The position numbers were made by a program, and so were the translations under genes. The notes beneath the pieces are model-generated. The model did no database searches. It saw only the letters and a program-made list of their open reading frames with translations, and was not told the DNA's origin. A stretch of 32,841 bases of DNA from Clostridia bacterium (GTDB lineage Bacteria > Bacillota > Clostridia > Christensenellales > Pumilibacteraceae), in contig WSNJ01000012.1 of NCBI GenBank assembly GCA_013316045.1, forward strand, positions 1 through 32,841, written 5' to 3'. Of this stretch, positions 7,814 to 16,489 are shown one piece after another. The stretch's first letter is position 1. Each line of letters begins with the position of its first letter.

Positions 7814-8014
7814 TTACTGCATAATTGTTTGCCCTTCGGGTGCGTAAACGTCTAATGAAACGTGCCGTCTGCTCATTACCCGTGATATTGTTACAGTACC
7901 ACAGTGAGGACACTTGACTTTCGTCAAACCGTTTATGTCCCTTATCCCGATTGTCTTTTGGTGGCAGTTGACGCACACAAATGGCACGGGCTTTTCGTAG
8001 TCAAATTTTGGCAT
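7814..8014 (-). CDS. Small zinc-ribbon protein, 66 aa
   Basis: The ATG at 8014 gives MPKFDYEKPVPFVCVNCHQK. Two CxxC knuckles, CVNC and CPHC about 20 residues apart, form a zinc ribbon, followed by a basic patch (RVMSRRH). The longer frame reaching 8146 starts with cysteine/arginine-rich sequence that does not look coded and lacks a ribosome site. AAGGAG lies about 12 nt upstream of the chosen start, slightly long. Small proteins of this type are frequent in clostridial mobile elements, probably as nucleic-acid- or protein-binding accessories; the exact role is unknown. It is followed by the 7586-7660 terminator. Confidence 0.6.
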   Translation of the reverse strand: MPKFDYEKPVPFVCVNCHQKTIGIRDINGLTKVKCPHCGTVTISRVMSRRHVSLDVYAPEGQTIMQ

Positions 8015-8154
8015 TATCTTTATTCTACTCCTTTTCTCTCGCCTGCAAGAGATGGTATTTAGAAAACTGCCTTTGTGCGGTTGAGAACTCCGGCACGGAA
8101 GTAATCTATCTTTTGCAAGTCCTATATAACAACGATTTCGGGGCAAAATCGCAG

Positions 8155-8751
8155 CTAATACATTTTAATGCAACTAACAAGGACACCTTGTATTTCACAA
8201 TCCTTGACGATAATATCCTGCATGGACTTATTTTCCGGATGAAGCCTTATCTTGTCCTTTTCTTTATAAAAGCGTTTAAGCGTGTTTTCGCCATTGACGA
8301 GTGCAACCACGATCTCGCCGTCCTGCGCTTCCTTTTGCTTACGAATAACAAGCAAATCGCCTTTGCTTATGCCTGCTTCTATCATACTGTTACCAAAGGC
8401 ACGAAGCATATACATTTCGCTATTACCGAAGATTGAGCAAGGAAGCGCAAAACTTTCTTCTATGTTCTCTACTTCCAAGCACGGCTCACCACAAGCGATT
8501 TCACCGATAAGCGGAACAGTTACGGTTTCGCCACCCCACAGTTTTGCAAGTGGCGCTATGTTTCCTATATCCGTGCGTTCGATACGCCCTTCCGCTGCCA
8601 ACTGCTTAATATACCGTTGCACGGTTGCCAAAGAACCGAGCTTCAGAGCGTTCATTATGTTACGGAAGCTCGGCGATATACCGTGTTGCTTTTGGTACGC
8701 TACGTTGTACTCCGCTATGGCGTTTTTCGTTTCTTCGCTTAAAACTCTCAT
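8155..8751 (-). CDS. lexA-like: LexA-like self-cleaving repressor (S24 peptidase family), 198 aa
   Basis: An N-terminal winged helix (residues about 1-65, GISPSFRNIMNALKLGSLAT recognition region) is followed by an S24 peptidase domain. The catalytic Ser122 lies in GNSMIEAG and the general-base Lys159 in ENTLKRF. The scissile bond is Cys87-Gly88 (EIACGEP) instead of the usual Ala-Gly, as in UmuD. RecA-ssDNA filaments trigger self-cleavage in this family, derepressing target genes on DNA damage. Residues and length fit LexA (about 200 aa). A dyad just upstream (8772-8790) is a likely autoregulatory operator. It lies between the dnd terminator and the zinc-ribbon gene, so it may be the element's own SOS-type switch and not the host LexA. 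Real substrates cannot be read from the window. Confidence 0.85.
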   Translation of the reverse strand: MRVLSEETKNAIAEYNVAYQKQHGISPSFRNIMNALKLGSLATVQRYIKQLAAEGRIERTDIGNIAPLAKLWGGETVTVPLIGEIACGEPCLEVENIEESFALPCSIFGNSEMYMLRAFGNSMIEAGISKGDLLVIRKQKEAQDGEIVVALVNGENTLKRFYKEKDKIRLHPENKSMQDIIVKDCEIQGVLVSCIKMY

Positions 8752-8765
8752 TTTATATCCTTTGC

Positions 8766-8830
8766 ATTATAACAAAACTGTCCGTTTCGTTATGTGAGTA
8801 GAGTATAACATAAAAACCGCCATATTGCAA
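8766..8830 (-). promoter_or_regulatory. Promoter and operator of the LexA-like gene
   Basis: TTGCAA (8830-8825), a 17-nt spacer and TATACT (8807-8802) form a reasonable promoter. The dyad ACAAAAC-N5-GTTTCGT (8772-8790, one mismatch) sits just past the predicted start of transcription. A second TATAAT (8771-8766) is closer to the gene. A repressor bound at the dyad would block either. It resembles a LexA box in layout, but is not the standard Bacillus or Clostridium consensus. Confidence 0.5.
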
Positions 8831-8849
8831 GCGTGCAGCGTGGCGGTTT
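8811..8849 (-). terminator. Terminator of the dndBCDE operon
   Basis: Perfect 9-bp arms AAACCGCCA (8814-8822) and TGGCGGTTT (8841-8849), with a T-run (TTTTTATG) on the minus strand after the stem. It lies about 50 nt past the dndE stop and before the LexA-like promoter, whose -35 overlaps the loop. Confidence 0.75.
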
Positions 8850-8899
8850 ACAGACAGTGAAAAAATTTTTATTTAATTATAAAATCGGTGGTGTTTCTA

Positions 8900-9280
8900 T
8901 TATATACTTTTGTCAAGATTGGCAAGGTGATTATAAAAGCTACTACCGGAATACTTGTACTCTGCGTAAAGCAGTTTAGCACCTCTATCTAAATGAGCCT
9001 TAAGATATTTCGGAAAATATTCTTCTTCCGATAAATCACTCCCGTTTTTATTTACGATGAGAGCCTTAAACAAATCATCATATTCACCTGTTATCGTTTG
9101 ACGATTAAGTTCAAGTCCATCAGTATCCGTATTAAAGCTATCCTCATCTAACTCCGCACTATTTCTGATAGATAAAGCAATCGCAATTTTTGCCAACGCA
9201 AATGGCTGCAAATGAATAGTCGCGCCAATATCATTGAACACCTGCATTGTTTCTTTTGACGTTTTTAACTTAAATACCAT
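8900..9280 (-). CDS. dndE: DNA sulfur modification protein DndE
   Basis: Small helical protein, 126 aa, close to the family's size, with the N-terminal L-K-T-S-K-E and N-x-I-A-L-x-P-x-x-L-A-K-I-A-I-A-L-S pattern of DndE. DndE binds DNA within the DndCDE phosphorothioation complex. I place the start at the ATG at 9280 (MVFKLKTS) with GAGGTG 4 nt upstream and only 1 nt after the dndD stop; the upstream TTG at 9292 is less likely. It is the last gene of the operon, followed by a perfect-stem terminator. Assignment rests on size, the weak family pattern and position directly after dndD. Confidence 0.85.
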   Translation of the reverse strand: MVFKLKTSKETMQVFNDIGATIHLQPFALAKIAIALSIRNSAELDEDSFNTDTDGLELNRQTITGEYDDLFKALIVNKNGSDLSEEEYFPKYLKAHLDRGAKLLYAEYKYSGSSFYNHLANLDKSI

Positions 9281-9281
9281 G

Positions 9282-11366
9282 TTACACCTCAAAATACTTT
9301 GACGGAATGACGGTAGTGTTGCCGTAATCGTTTATAGATAAAATAAAGCGATCCGATATTTTGTCATCAATGAGTGCTTTATACTCTCCCACTATTTCTT
9401 CATCCGTAGAAAGAATAAACATCTGATTAGAAATTTTATTGAAGAACTCCTCAACAATCTTTTCACGATGATTGGAGTCAATTCTTGCAAAAGGTGTATC
9501 AATGAAAAACGGTATATCCTTTCGGCTCGTTTTTAATAACGCCAAGTATAAAGACATAATATAGACCTGTCTTTCACCTTGCGAGAACGGTGCAGTTATT
9601 GGTGAAGGTAATACTATGGTTTCCTTTTCACCCAGACGTAATTTATTGATTTCAATTAAATATTTCGTATCAAACATTTCCAAGAAATGAGATTTTTCAT
9701 TCACTTGCAAATAGTTCTCAATTTGCAAGAAGGTAACGTCGATAAACTTATACGGAATCACATTTATATTCTTATCAATAACAATCCCATCTATGAAATT
9801 ATCTTTATTAATGATTGATGAAAAACAATCAATAAAAGCCTGCTGTAAAATTTTACCTTGTCGAGCAATCAATTCTTCTTCAAGTAATGTATATACTCCT
9901 ATCGCTCTTGATGAAAGTTCCGTAATAGATTTTGATTTCAGCATCTTTTCGTAAACTTCTTTGGCTTTATTAAACTCTGAATTAATCTGCATTTTCTCGG
10001 CATCTTTTACGGAAATATCTTGAACCAACTTTTCAGTTCTCAACTTCAAGTCTAACAATGCTTTCTCGATTTTTTCCTTTTGTTCAGAATATTCCTCATA
10101 CCCATCAATCGAGCTGGCAGAAAGTTGTTCCCTTAACTTCTTTGTTGTTCTTAATGAAGCGGCTAACGCCTTGTTAGATTTTATAATCAACTGTTGCTCG
10201 AAATCTATTTTTTCATAGATTTGCGCAATCAACCTGTTTATCTGACTATTTGACAAATCGAATAACACATTTTGCTCTTCACTTCCAACAAAAAGTGTAC
10301 GAAGGAACTGTACAATTTCTTCCGAAGAAGATTCTGTAATTCCTTTTTCGTTAAGAAAATTCAGTAACGATTCTTGTATATTATCTTCCTGCAATGCTTC
10401 AGAAATCGCCTTTTGACTTTTGACATCTTGTTCATGTTCCAACCTTGCAAGAAGTTCCTGCATCTGTTTTTTCACAATAAGGAATGGCAAATAATGATTG
10501 GCTATTTCTTTTAACCATCTATTAATTTCTTCCCTTTTTGCTTCTTCCTTTGTAAGATTGGCGCTTATTTCTTTCCATTCAGCCAAACTTACCCCACCAG
10601 ATTTTGAATATTCTTTATGTAGCGCCTGCAACTTTATCTGCAATAAATCAGTATCGTTCTCAAGGCTTTTAAGCTGCTCGTGCATACTTTCAAGCACTTC
10701 TTCGCACGACAATAATTTCTTCTTTGCTTCTTGATATGCGAAATAGGCAGTATTACTTCCGTCTTTTTTCTTAAAGTATCTCTCAAAATTTTCAACCATA
10801 AGGGACAACGTATCCAACCCATACAGTTTCAAAAAAGCATTCTTAAAGTTCTTCCCACCGCCATTTCCAAGAAAGAAATCAGCAATGGATTCGCCGTCAA
10901 AAAAGTAGAAATTAAACATATCCGGCGGAATGATTGATAAAAGATAATTAATGAAATTAGATTGACTTTCCGCGTCAAGTAACTCGTCATCTTTGTAAAT
11001 CAAAAATGTTTCGTCTATCCCTTTCTTCTTCTTTTCCCACTCTCTATGCAAACGGTATGTGTCTATTTGCTTACCATCATTAAACACTAATTCTAATTCT
11101 ACATAGCCTCTCGCAGAAGCATCATACTGTAATTTTACATTGAGAAGATTTTCGACAATAGAATAATACTCCTTGCCCGGTGCCTCAAAGCCCCAAACAC
11201 GGCAACCATACAAACAAGTTTTAATTGACTTGAAAAAGGTTGTTTTTCCTGCCCCATTCTTACCGCCAATCAAAACAATATTGTGGACTTCATCCGACGA
11301 TAAATCAAATACGTTTCGATCAACGTAAGGACCTATATTATATAAAATGATTTTTTTAATCTTCAT
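9282..11366 (-). CDS. dndD: DNA sulfur modification ATPase DndD (SMC/Rad50-like)
   Basis: 694 aa, the usual DndD size. Walker A is GGKNGAGKTT (residues 34-43). Two coiled-coil arms cover about 195-310 and 390-480. The C-terminal half-site has an ABC signature-like APFSQGERQVY (about 590) and Walker B with D-loop, FFIDTPFARIDSNHREKI (about 615). DndD hydrolyses ATP and is thought to open or structure DNA for sulfur insertion. The ATG overlaps the end of dndC by 11 nt, implying coupled translation. It is clearly different from the second SMC-like ATPase at 14386-16338, which has a Cys-x-Cys hinge motif. Confidence 0.93.
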   Translation of the reverse strand: MKIKKIILYNIGPYVDRNVFDLSSDEVHNIVLIGGKNGAGKTTFFKSIKTCLYGCRVWGFEAPGKEYYSIVENLLNVKLQYDASARGYVELELVFNDGKQIDTYRLHREWEKKKKGIDETFLIYKDDELLDAESQSNFINYLLSIIPPDMFNFYFFDGESIADFFLGNGGGKNFKNAFLKLYGLDTLSLMVENFERYFKKKDGSNTAYFAYQEAKKKLLSCEEVLESMHEQLKSLENDTDLLQIKLQALHKEYSKSGGVSLAEWKEISANLTKEEAKREEINRWLKEIANHYLPFLIVKKQMQELLARLEHEQDVKSQKAISEALQEDNIQESLLNFLNEKGITESSSEEIVQFLRTLFVGSEEQNVLFDLSNSQINRLIAQIYEKIDFEQQLIIKSNKALAASLRTTKKLREQLSASSIDGYEEYSEQKEKIEKALLDLKLRTEKLVQDISVKDAEKMQINSEFNKAKEVYEKMLKSKSITELSSRAIGVYTLLEEELIARQGKILQQAFIDCFSSIINKDNFIDGIVIDKNINVIPYKFIDVTFLQIENYLQVNEKSHFLEMFDTKYLIEINKLRLGEKETIVLPSPITAPFSQGERQVYIMSLYLALLKTSRKDIPFFIDTPFARIDSNHREKIVEEFFNKISNQMFILSTDEEIVGEYKALIDDKISDRFILSINDYGNTTVIPSKYFEV

Positions 11367-12735
11367 CGTCCAATCCTGCCTGTATATTCTCGTAGTGAAT
11401 CCACTCTTGATTGATGAGCTTATCGAACTCTTTTTGCATCTTACTACTTCTTGCTATATACTTATTGTTGTTTATAGACACTATCAACTTGGTTATTAAT
11501 TCAAATGGTATATCAGCTTCTTCCGCAGCGACCTTTATTCTATCAATAATTTCAGGCGCATACAAAGCGTCCTTATATCTATCCCACGGCAGCCTTTTCC
11601 CATAAACTTCAAAGTATATATCTACGAGCTTTCTTCTTGACAAATCGCCTTCCAAGTCCCAAAGCGTATCAATATACTTTAATTCGTCTATAGTGATTAA
11701 TTCGATGCCCGTGTCCTTTTGCAATTTTAACAGTCGTTTTAATATCTCTTGCCTTGCTTCGAGTTTGAACGGACCAAAACCATATTCGCCATTGTTTTTC
11801 TTATAGACCTTACCGTTTCTACGTTTATTATCACGGAAATTTGGATCTTGCCTAATACTTACAAGCCAATTTCTAAAATCACGCAAAGGCACAAGCTCGT
11901 CCGAACCGTGATTAATAAAATTTTGTAATGATTTATCTTCCTTCACGATTGTGCAGCACCAACAGCCAAAACGCGAATTGCCCGTTACAGGGATTTTGTC
12001 TTTATCAATTTGCCCGATGACGCTTTGTTCTTCGCCCATATCTTCACCTTGATATAAACTAAATAAATATTTCATATCAACGTTCCACGGACTTATACCA
12101 TCGTTTTTAAGCAAATACTCCCATACTCTTTCATTCTTAATTTCTGTAAGCGGATTATAAACATACGCCTTTGCTATATCAGTATGCGGCGTAAGTATTT
12201 TTCCTTCTATTTCCCTTGAGGAAATACTTCTGTTTCTTGCACTACTTTCTGCCTTTCTAACTCCCAACAAAAGTATTACTTCGCCATACTGCTCAATTAA
12301 GGAATTAGTATATTTGTTCATTGGTAATATTTTTAATCTTTCCGTACACCATCTAAATCCCGGAGGTTCAGGTGTAGGATAGCCCAATCCAATAATTAAA
12401 CTCCAAAAAGATTGCGTTACGTCTGGATAAATAATATCGGCTTGAATGTTTGCTCGAACCTTCTTTGAGAAAATATTTATCTTTTCGGAAGAACTGTGCA
12501 TATACTTTTTAACAACGGGATTTTCAACACCCGTGTCAGAAGTAACAATAAATATTTTCTTGGTACGCGCATATTCAGGCAAACGCAAAACTGTTTCAAC
12601 TACTAATGTTACAAGCAGTGAAGAATCTTTGCCACCGCTATACCCAATAAGCCACGGGCGATTATCGTGCTTATATACATAAGTCATTTCGTTAATTATA
12701 TCTTCAAATTCGGGAAAATTGTTATCTGATCTCAT
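11356..12735 (-). CDS. dndC: DNA sulfur modification sulfurtransferase DndC
   Basis: 459 aa, PAPS-reductase/PP-loop family. The PP-loop SGGKDSS is at residues 33-39. The [4Fe-4S]-type cysteines are Cys130 (FRWCTERLK) and Cys258, Cys260, Cys261 (FGCWCCTIV), matching the family's cluster-binding pattern. DndC activates the DNA backbone with ATP and transfers sulfur brought by a cysteine desulfurase. No dndA lies in the window, so a host IscS/NifS-type enzyme must serve, as in other dndBCDE loci. The start overlaps dndB by 14 nt and the end overlaps dndD by 11 nt. The C-terminus is acidic (GLDDED). Confidence 0.95.
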   Translation of the reverse strand: MRSDNNFPEFEDIINEMTYVYKHDNRPWLIGYSGGKDSSLLVTLVVETVLRLPEYARTKKIFIVTSDTGVENPVVKKYMHSSSEKINIFSKKVRANIQADIIYPDVTQSFWSLIIGLGYPTPEPPGFRWCTERLKILPMNKYTNSLIEQYGEVILLLGVRKAESSARNRSISSREIEGKILTPHTDIAKAYVYNPLTEIKNERVWEYLLKNDGISPWNVDMKYLFSLYQGEDMGEEQSVIGQIDKDKIPVTGNSRFGCWCCTIVKEDKSLQNFINHGSDELVPLRDFRNWLVSIRQDPNFRDNKRRNGKVYKKNNGEYGFGPFKLEARQEILKRLLKLQKDTGIELITIDELKYIDTLWDLEGDLSRRKLVDIYFEVYGKRLPWDRYKDALYAPEIIDRIKVAAEEADIPFELITKLIVSINNNKYIARSSKMQKEFDKLINQEWIHYENIQAGLDDED

Positions 12736-13774
12736 TTTCTTTCGCTTCCTCTTCGCGTGTTAAGGATATTCCAATCTTTGACTTAATTAAATTGCACATT
12801 TTTATAATAGCGTCCTCGTTATTCACTATCTTTCCATGTGCATCTATCATTCGTCCATTCCATTCTTGATTGCAACGAAGCCAATCAACATTAGATAATT
12901 GTGTCAACTTACCTAACTCGCTTTGATTTTCATAAAAATATCGTCCTAATCGACCAAATGCTTGCAATGTAACAGATAAGGTTAATACATAATCTTCTCT
13001 TAAATCGCATTTATGTATTTGCTTATTTTCTAATTGCTGCCACTCCACAATGTACTTAAAAATCATTCCCCAATACTCTACAAGAAACTTGCTATCACTT
13101 TCTGTAACCACTTCATCTTTAAGCACCCTTCTGTTGGCTCTTAAAAAGTTCGCTAACGTAAACAGTTTTAACGAGTTTTTCCCAAGATTATCTTTTTCCT
13201 TGTCCGTATATTTAGACAAAAATGAAACCTTTGAAACCACCTCTTTTACTGCATTAGCTAAATCATCACGACTATCATATAAAGTAGAAAGCGACATTGT
13301 GGATTTAACCGCGTGCTTATTGAGATCAGCAAACATTTGTTGACTACGTTTCAAGCCGGCATCTTCAAAAAAGACGATTGATATAGTTTCGCGTGCTAAA
13401 TCGGGCGCTTCCGCAAGTGCAGCTTCAATGGCCGCCTTTCGATGCTGTCCGTCATTGATTAGAAACACGGCTTCCATATCTACTTCCAAGATACCAATAC
13501 TATCGTCTAACTCCGATGGAATAAATTTCATAGTACCATCAATCGACGCCGACAAAGCCGAAAAAACATAGTTGCCCCTATTGTTCAAAATGTAATCTCG
13601 TATTTCGGGTATTCTCGCCTCGTTTATACAACGCTGCGCCCTAAATTCAGGGGCAATATAATCACGCTCATTTCTAAAAATTTTAGAAAGAGTGCCAAGT
13701 GGCAACATGGCAATATAATATTCGCGCTGTGCCTGTATTCCTTTTACAACCGAAAACTTATAGGTTATACCCAT
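12722..13774 (-). CDS. dndB: DndB, DGQHR-domain regulator of phosphorothioation
   Basis: 350 aa with the diagnostic DGQHR motif (residues 108-112, FLINDGQHRKAAI) and an FFEDAGLKRSQQMFADLNKH stretch typical of the family. DndB is non-essential for modification; in Salmonella and Streptomyces it binds the dnd promoter and limits expression, and it affects site choice. It is the first gene of the operon. The ATG at 13774 has a GAGG site. Upstream lie a TTGACA-N18-TATACT promoter and a 26-bp palindrome covering the -10 region, a natural target for DndB autorepression (inferred). Confidence 0.93.
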   Translation of the reverse strand: MGITYKFSVVKGIQAQREYYIAMLPLGTLSKIFRNERDYIAPEFRAQRCINEARIPEIRDYILNNRGNYVFSALSASIDGTMKFIPSELDDSIGILEVDMEAVFLINDGQHRKAAIEAALAEAPDLARETISIVFFEDAGLKRSQQMFADLNKHAVKSTMSLSTLYDSRDDLANAVKEVVSKVSFLSKYTDKEKDNLGKNSLKLFTLANFLRANRRVLKDEVVTESDSKFLVEYWGMIFKYIVEWQQLENKQIHKCDLREDYVLTLSVTLQAFGRLGRYFYENQSELGKLTQLSNVDWLRCNQEWNGRMIDAHGKIVNNEDAIIKMCNLIKSKIGISLTREEEAKENEIR

Positions 13775-13794
13775 ACCAACCTCGCATAAAAAAA

Positions 13795-13844
13795 TATACT
13801 TACGTATATACGCAAGTATATCATTTTTTATATTAAAATGTCAA
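13795..13844 (-). promoter_or_regulatory. dndBCDE promoter with 26-bp palindromic operator
   Basis: On the minus strand TTGACA (13844-13839), an 18-nt spacer ending in TGA (extended -10) and TATACT (13820-13815). The plus-strand segment 13795-13820 is a 26-bp palindrome with a single mismatched pair. It begins at the -10 and extends over the start of transcription, so a bound repressor would block transcription. The preceding operon shows no terminator, so read-through into dndB is also possible. Confidence 0.75.
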
Positions 13845-13870
13845 TAACAAATTACCATAAAATCAAATTT

Positions 13871-14395
13871 TTATAGCAAATCATCCTCACCAATATCATC
13901 TTCAGATATGCCGTCTATCTCATAGTTATATCCCTCTATTGTTGACGCCAAAAATGACTTAATCTTTTGCATGGCTTCAATAGGATCATCGCTTCCCTGC
14001 TCTAACAATTTACTCACACCAAAATTCGCATACTTTGTGAGAAACTCAAGTTTAGCAAACTTAATTTCAGATGATGGATTAAATGCTAAATCCATTCGCT
14101 GTTCTTCATTAAAGGTTACAAGCGACGTCGTTAATATGGCAGACTGAAATAGGAAATCCAAATCAGTATTATGCGGATGCAAAACAGTTCTCGGAACACT
14201 TGCTCGATTATCCTTTTCCTCGGGCGTTTCCTCCCCCGCTATTTCCACTTGTCTATCATACATTATGCCAATAGAAATACTGATTGCAAAGATGCTGTAA
14301 TTAGGCTGTAAAGTTTGCGGGAAAAACGGCGAGAAAAGATCAAGAGCTTTTCGCCAATTACTACCTTTAAGAATGACGTCTGTCGTTATTTCCAT
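13871..14395 (-). CDS. Unrecognised 174-aa protein of the putative effector operon
   Basis: No family recognised. The N-terminus (MEITTDVILKGSNWRKALDL) and centre look like a compact alpha/beta domain, and the C-terminus is strongly acidic (EDDIGEDDLL). Its ATG lies within the end of the ATPase gene (10-nt overlap), so the pair is made together and may form a complex, as DndE follows dndD in the neighbouring operon. It is the last gene before the dndB promoter. It is soluble, without cysteine motifs or nuclease signatures that I can see. Confidence 0.75.
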   Translation of the reverse strand: MEITTDVILKGSNWRKALDLFSPFFPQTLQPNYSIFAISISIGIMYDRQVEIAGEETPEEKDNRASVPRTVLHPHNTDLDFLFQSAILTTSLVTFNEEQRMDLAFNPSSEIKFAKLEFLTKYANFGVSKLLEQGSDDPIEAMQKIKSFLASTIEGYNYEIDGISEDDIGEDDLL

Positions 14396-16338
14396 AAGAA
14401 GCCCTCCTCAACGTGAGCAACGTTTTGCTCTGCATTAGACACGATAGTATAAACATTACCTATCTTATCTTGCTCAAAACATTCTTGCAAATTGTCCTTT
14501 GAAAACAAAATAATTTGTGGTGCATATTCCGGAATGGTATTAATAACCTTTTGGCGCGGCAAATCTCCAAGTTTAGAGAACGGCGCATCCAAAACTAACG
14601 GATACTCTTTATTCGATAGTATTTCTTCTTCTCGAAGAAGTTTGAAAATACCACCTATATAAGCAAATGATACCGTTGCAAATTGCCCCTCTGACTTTGA
14701 CTCATCGTCAAAGCTATCAGCAACACGCAACGAGAAATCCTTACTTACACTTACAGTACGCTTGGCTTCCAGCATAGCATCGAGCAATTCTTGTATGCTC
14801 TCTTGCAGCTTCTTACTATATGCCAACGATTTCCCCTCAAGGATACTTACAAAATACTGCTTGACTTGTTCCATTATCTCAATCTTCCGGTCAATTATTT
14901 GATTCTCGGAAACCGTAGAACTTAACTTGTCTATATCTTTTTTACATTTGTTTACGAGCATTTTGGCTTTCGTCAATTCTTCTACAAAGCCAGATCTCTT
15001 ATACTTATAATCTTCAATAGCCTGCTCTGCTTTCTTACGCTCAAGAACCAAGTCCTCATACTGCTTATCAGATTTCATGGCATCATCAATTCTTTTGATT
15101 TCGGCATCCTCATTACGTGCGCTCTCTAAATCTTGATTTGCCCTCTTAATAAAGCCTTCCAACTTTTCTCTATTGTACTCTTTACCCCAGCGCGCCGCCA
15201 TATCAGTAAAATTCATATAAAGGCTATCATACCCAAGCGGCGGTAAGAAATTATACAGTTTCCTCAAAGTTTCTTTCTCTTTGGCTGTCAAAGGATTTCC
15301 GCATATACACACTTCTTCTTGCAAAAGAGCATCTATCAATTCTTTATTTACGCCGTGAATTAGTTTTGAATTATTTGCCTGCTCTTTAATTTTCCTCGAA
15401 GCCTTTTCTATCACTTTAGACATCATCAATTTGGGGAAAACAGAAATTAATTCTTCGCCAAAATAAGCATATTCTCTTTTTGCCGACTCTAAATAATTAT
15501 CCCTACGATGCTTACACTCGTTCCGCTTCTGTTCGTATTCTCTTTGGGATTTTGCACTTCCTATCTGTTCGGAAATTCGTTGTATTCTTTCCTGCAACTT
15601 CTTCGTTTCGGCATCGAGCTTATCTAAATTTTCTTGTAACGAATCACGCTTATTTTGAGCGCTCTCCATTTTTTGCCCCAAAGTGATAAGTTCAGAACTT
15701 GAACCCATACCCGTCTTACTTAAAAACAGTGTACCGAGTACAGTCGTCTTTAACTCTGTACTTCCTATGTATTCCGCTGCCTTATCATATACGCTCAAAT
15801 CAAGCATTAGATACATTGCATCACGCAAGCTATTAGCGGAGTCTTTACCTTTGGCTTTCAAATCCGTAATCATGCTTTCGCCGTCGAAAAAGAAATAATC
15901 AGCCAACCCCGAAGGCAGCAACTGTTCTACAACTTCTTCCGGATTTGATAATCTGATCCAATTATTATCACTATCTTTTTTGGTAATGGTAAAAGACGTC
16001 GTTAAGCGTTTCGTTTCAAAAACAGATTTTTGATACGTCCACTCTCTACGCATAGAGTATTCTTCGCCTGCGTGTTCAAAATCAATTATTCCTTTTACAG
16101 CAAACTTTGAACCAACCTCGGCATCACGTTCAAGTTCTAAATTATACATTTTATCACTTGCCGTTTTATTAAAACGCACCTTCCCATAAATGATCCATTG
16201 GAAAAGCTGATGAAAGGTTGTTTTACCTGCACCGTTTACGCCGTAAATTATAGTAACCTTGCCATCTGTGGAACACTCTATTTTCCCAGCTTCCTTAAAG
16301 TTCCTAAAATTCTCGTATTGTACTGTTTTAATTTTCAT
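14386..16338 (-). CDS. SMC/DndD-like ABC ATPase, 650 aa
   Basis: The N-terminus MKIKTVQYENFRNFKEAGKI is typical of RecF/SMC/DndD proteins. Walker A is YGVNGAGKTT (residues 32-41). Coiled-coil arms at about 205-290 and 390-490 flank a hinge-like Cys-Ile-Cys-Gly motif (about residue 345, VCICGNPLT). The C-terminal signature is KSEGQFATVSFAY and Walker B with D-loop is YPLVLDAPFSKLGDLPRQKV. It shares the DndD architecture but belongs to a different operon and differs at the hinge. The start lies inside the end of the 53-aa gene (11-nt overlap) and the stop overlaps the 174-aa gene. It probably supplies an ATP-driven DNA clamp or sensor for the helicase. Confidence 0.9.
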   Translation of the reverse strand: MKIKTVQYENFRNFKEAGKIECSTDGKVTIIYGVNGAGKTTFHQLFQWIIYGKVRFNKTASDKMYNLELERDAEVGSKFAVKGIIDFEHAGEEYSMRREWTYQKSVFETKRLTTSFTITKKDSDNNWIRLSNPEEVVEQLLPSGLADYFFFDGESMITDLKAKGKDSANSLRDAMYLMLDLSVYDKAAEYIGSTELKTTVLGTLFLSKTGMGSSSELITLGQKMESAQNKRDSLQENLDKLDAETKKLQERIQRISEQIGSAKSQREYEQKRNECKHRRDNYLESAKREYAYFGEELISVFPKLMMSKVIEKASRKIKEQANNSKLIHGVNKELIDALLQEEVCICGNPLTAKEKETLRKLYNFLPPLGYDSLYMNFTDMAARWGKEYNREKLEGFIKRANQDLESARNEDAEIKRIDDAMKSDKQYEDLVLERKKAEQAIEDYKYKRSGFVEELTKAKMLVNKCKKDIDKLSSTVSENQIIDRKIEIMEQVKQYFVSILEGKSLAYSKKLQESIQELLDAMLEAKRTVSVSKDFSLRVADSFDDESKSEGQFATVSFAYIGGIFKLLREEEILSNKEYPLVLDAPFSKLGDLPRQKVINTIPEYAPQIILFSKDNLQECFEQDKIGNVYTIVSNAEQNVAHVEEGFLWK

Positions 16339-16489
16339 CTTTCATCACCTGCTCTAATTCAGAAATGATTGTTTTGGCAACGGCTTTTCTGTCCGATGGC
16401 TTTGACTCGTTAAAGTCCTGTTTGGATTTTTCTCTAACGACCGTTTCAACCCTTTTTTTCATTTCTTCAATTATTTCATTATTAGTCAT
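16328..16489 (-). CDS. 53-aa micro-protein between helicase and ATPase genes
   Basis: The frame begins MTNNEIIEEMKKRVETVVRE and ends IISELEQVMKDEN. It is helical, highly charged and without cysteines. Its ATG lies inside the helicase stop region (GGATGACTAA, overlap of 8 nt), and its 3' end overlaps the ATPase start by 11 nt. It fills the only gap in an otherwise gapless operon. Overlaps on both sides on the same strand favour a real, co-translated subunit. A helical linker or regulator of the helicase or ATPase is possible; no homologue is known to me. Confidence 0.7.
   Translation of the reverse strand: MTNNEIIEEMKKRVETVVREKSKQDFNESKPSDRKAVAKTIISELEQVMKDEN

Noticed and set aside
8900-13774. 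A dndA cysteine desulfurase or DndFGH restriction genes in the cluster
   Set aside because: No PLP-dependent desulfurase motif and no HerA-like DptH protein was found in any reading frame of the window.
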